From Chaetorhynchus papuensis (Eukaryota; Chordata; Aves; Passeriformes; Rhipiduridae): 64,000 bases of DNA. The DNA lies in NCBI GenBank assembly GCA_013396525.1, contig VWYX01000354.1:250044-314043 (forward strand), in the 5' to 3' direction. The position numbers and the translations under genes are program-made. Shown in pieces: positions 61,344 through 64,000 of this stretch. Below the pieces are notes generated by a model. It saw nothing but the letters and a program-made list of their open reading frames with translations. It searched no databases and had not been told where the DNA came from. The stretch's first letter is position 1, and each line of letters starts with the position of its first letter.

Positions 61344-61425
61344 TTTATTATTACTCTTTTTCTTCTTTTTCTTCTTCTTCTTATTTATTATTGTTATTGG
61401 TATTATTATTATTGTTTTATCGTTT
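61344..61425. repeat. TTC/TTA triplet-rich simple repeat
   Basis: Mixed TTA, TTC and ATT triplets (TTCTTCTTTTTCTTCTTCTTC, then TATTATTATTATTG) run for about 80 bases. It is a compound simple repeat. Confidence 0.85.
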
Positions 61426-61541
61426 TCTTCAATTACTACAATTTGATAACCTTCTTCAATTTAAGTTATGCAACTAAAAATCTTAATATAAAAAGTGAGG
61501 AATATTTGCATATACACACATAGAGACATATGCAGGCATGT

Positions 61542-61557
61542 ACACACACACACACAA
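61542..61557. repeat. (CA)8 dinucleotide repeat
   Basis: Eight uninterrupted CA/AC units. Short, possibly polymorphic. Confidence 0.9.
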
Positions 61558-61559
61558 GC

Positions 61560-62379
61560 ATGCATTATCTTTCTTTATTTTCAATTCACACTGTTTCCTA
61601 ATACTGAAAATGCAGAGAAATAGAAAGAATTATAATATGAATTCTCTTGAACTAATGACACCTTCACATTCTCAACTGATTAATGGATCAAGTTTTTCTT
61701 GAACGAAGTTTGTAATTTTTTTAACTGCTTTCATGCCTAAGAAAATTACTGAATGTGCTTTACTGTGACTGTTCCTGACACATAAATTTCACATTCAAGA
61801 GAATACTGGAAATGCTATTATCTTAGAAGGGTATTTGAATTTATTTTTGGATTGGCAACAGAGAAAATAATGTTTGATATAAATTTGTTCCTATTTATAA
61901 GGAAATTTAGTAATTTTGGAGACTGAATGTTTATCTATGTTTATCCATGAATATCACATGAATTAACTGTATCAAATCTGTTAATACCACATGAGAAGTG
62001 GCAGGATGTCCTCCTACAAATTTTTCCCCCTAATAGAAAATGAAGATAAATATTCTGGGAGTTTGTCCAATTCTGATGAGTGACAAAACCCCAGAAAGCT
62101 GATTTGCAAATAAGGAAACATATTTCCAATCTGTTGTTTGCTTGGGATTTTTTTTCCATTTTCTTTTTCCCCCTCTACTTTGGTGACAGTGAATGGCACT
62201 GGAAAAGATGATCAAAGAAAAGTATTAAAACAAGGCACGTTTTTGGGTCAGCCACAGCCACAGCATCCCACCCTTCCATTTACACCAGCTCTGAATGTGG
62301 CCCCGTGGCACTAACCAGGAAAGCCTTTGTGTACACCCTCCTATCAACATCTGCAAACATTAAAAGTTTTCTAGGCTAC
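61560..62379. other. AT-rich non-coding, no recognised gene
   Basis: AT-rich and repeat-free, with no recognised gene. Contains a palindromic octamer-like ATTTGCAAAT near 62103. Confidence 0.45.
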
Positions 62380-62770
62380 TCAGGGGTTAAAATTGTTCTA
62401 GTAAGTGTCCTTAATAAGGAATTCAGACGGTTTCTGTTTGGTTTTAATTATGACAGCCTTTCATATAGGTTGGAGGGGCTCCTGGCTCTGTCCTGTTGAG
62501 ACATTAAAGGTCCCTTTGTTTAAGAGTTCAGAGGCAGATCTGAGATCGCCTGTAGTTCACCTTTAGGATATGGAGAAGTGCTGAGAGTGGCAGGGTCTGA
62601 TGCCGGTAGCCCCTGCGGTGGGAGCTGCGGCACAGGGCGCTGTCAGCGTCGCGCTCCCCGCCGCAGCCTCCGCGCTCCGGCCGCGATGCTATCAGCATTC
62701 CTTGCTGGAGCCTGTCTGAGTGATGGCTGATTAATGAACTGGGGCTGCAGCTGTCTGTGAGAGAGAAGAA
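62380..62770. promoter_or_regulatory. Candidate regulatory block with small CpG cluster
   Basis: AT-leaning sequence with a TTTAATTATGAC core near 62443 leads into a compact CpG-dense piece at about 62595-62690 (GTCAGCGTCGCGCTCCCCGCCG, then CCGGCCGCGATG). It is followed by GGCTGATTAATGAACTGG near 62723. This arrangement resembles a small enhancer or promoter. No exon was recognised beside it. Confidence 0.3.
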
Positions 62771-64000
62771 CTGCTTGCTTCACCCATGTCACGGTCCTAA
62801 TTGGGAAAGTCTGCTTCGCTCCATGTACAGACACCAGATACACAAAAAGACTTTTTCCAAGATTGCTGCGGTTTTCACTGATCTCTCCGCTGCAACACTC
62901 CTCTCCCCAGGAAATACAACAACCAACCCTGGGATTTCTTTCTGAGGTAGAGAGAGAGAGGAAGGACTAACACGACCCTTCTCCTTAATAACTTTTATGA
63001 AATGAAACACAAAACACAAACTTGTTTCACAAGCACTTTGACATTGAAAGTCTCATGCACTATTTAATCTGGAAAAAATAACAATCCTGCAAGAAAATAC
63101 AACAGAGCTCTGTGTTCTGATGCCTGGAGACCCTGTAATTTCTGTCTTTATATGAAATATCTGCCAACTTATTTACTCTGTTTTTGCTTAGCTGGTACAG
63201 GAAAATCAAAATAAAAGGCTGAACATCACTAGCCAAGATGATCAGCCTGTGGCTGGAACCCACACTGTCCCTCTCCAAGTGCACCAGTGTAGGTGCTGGA
63301 GCTTCCACATTTACACTCCTGCCTCTGTTCAGTGTGCTACAGAGCTTGTCAGTGAGGAAGCAAGTCTCTCAAGAAACTTGCTAGATTGGGTGATGTTACT
63401 TCCCAATTTCTCTTGGCAACCAATTATTTTCTCATCCATGTTATACTTGGCAGACACTTAGGGTTTTCCAGATGGTAGACATGGCCTCTAGTTTGCCTGA
63501 GAGAAAATATCACTGAAATATAAGGCAGCAAAAGTTCAAATCTGAAATCTGAACATAACATTAAATCTGTACTGACATTAAATGTCTCTGCCATATGTGC
63601 CCTACTGCCAGAGTGAAACATTTGGGGTATTTCAGTTATGCAGAAGATAAAACTGTTCATGGTTGCATGCAAATAAAAATACAGCAGGCAACTTCCTGGA
63701 CATTTGGTTCTCTAGAAGGTCTCCTGACTAATAATTCTCACACCAGTGATTTATGAGCTGTAGATGCTGCAAATAGTGCTTGTTTGAAGGGCAGTATTAC
63801 ATCAGAGTGTCAAAAAGACATTGAAAGCTCTCGAGGAGTCTTCAGCTAAAATGTCAACTGCACTGTGATAGCAAGTCTCACAGGAAATGCAAGATTTCTG
63901 CCATGTGAGTGAGTCAGGACATAGGTATGCTGCCTCATCCTCTAATCCTCTGCCAAATCAATAAGTTCTTCTCAAGAACAGGATTTTCAACTGCAGTATA
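62771..64000. other. Non-coding, no recognised gene
   Basis: No recognised gene or interspersed repeat. An exact octamer ATGCAAAT lies at 63667-63674, within CATGCAAATAAA. Confidence 0.45.

Noticed and set aside
1..64000. Search by eye for tRNA, rRNA, well-known microRNAs, CRISPR arrays, telomere or satellite arrays
   Set aside because: None recognised. The repeats present are simple repeats, CR1 and one LTR-like piece.

Overview
This window reads as nuclear DNA of a bird. The evidence is two copies of the avian/reptilian CR1 LINE: a long 5'-truncated copy with recognisable reverse-transcriptase coding sequence at about 14298-16200 (minus strand), and a short 3' tail with its (TCACAGAA)-type octamers at about 27516-27610. 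A probable LTR fragment of the bird ERVL type lies near 20905-21265. Sparse repeats, moderate GC with local CpG-rich islets, and simple repeats fit an avian intergenic or deep-intronic segment. Nothing bacterial, plasmid or phage is visible: there are no operons, no Shine-Dalgarno-led genes, no CRISPR and no recognisable rRNA or tRNA. The species cannot be fixed from this sequence alone.

No protein-coding gene could be recognised with confidence. The long open frames are not conserved-looking, overlap on both strands, or arise from simple repeats. Several segments do have the layout of exons, with a pyrimidine tract and AG on one side, a good GT donor on the other, and an open frame between. 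The best set is on the minus strand at 32771-32561, 32031-31918 and 31633-31529, where reading phase is kept across both proposed junctions and a stop follows. Single plus-strand candidates are at 6160-6425, 18576-18646, 20358-20408 and 57263-57310. These are inferences and could belong to lncRNAs or be chance.

Layout: 1-8200 is mostly plain sequence broken by a 120-bp pure (CTTTTT)n tract with a degenerate CT tail. 8260-9180 is a polypyrimidine tract followed by a CpG-rich islet with a CTCF-like site. 12540-14000 is a candidate conserved non-coding block, then a CpG-rich islet with a canonical G-quadruplex motif. 14298-16200 is the CR1 LINE. 17380-21265 holds an AT-rich block, a second CTCF-like site, two candidate exons and the LTR. 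24900-25000 has a pair of POU octamers. 31500-32800 is the candidate minus-strand gene. 40590-42240 is a GC-rich, CpG-containing block grading into TAAT-rich sequence with a perfect 12-bp homeodomain-type palindrome and C-rich quadruplex motifs, the best candidate for a regulatory hub. 55800-58140 is long, AT-rich, repeat-free and rich in homeobox/POU-like sites. 61340-61560 holds TTC/TTA and CA simple repeats. 62380-62770 is another candidate regulatory block with a tiny CpG cluster.

The overall picture is a gene-poor stretch that may carry distal regulatory elements. Calls of conserved or regulatory sequence rest on composition and motif content only, since no alignment could be run.
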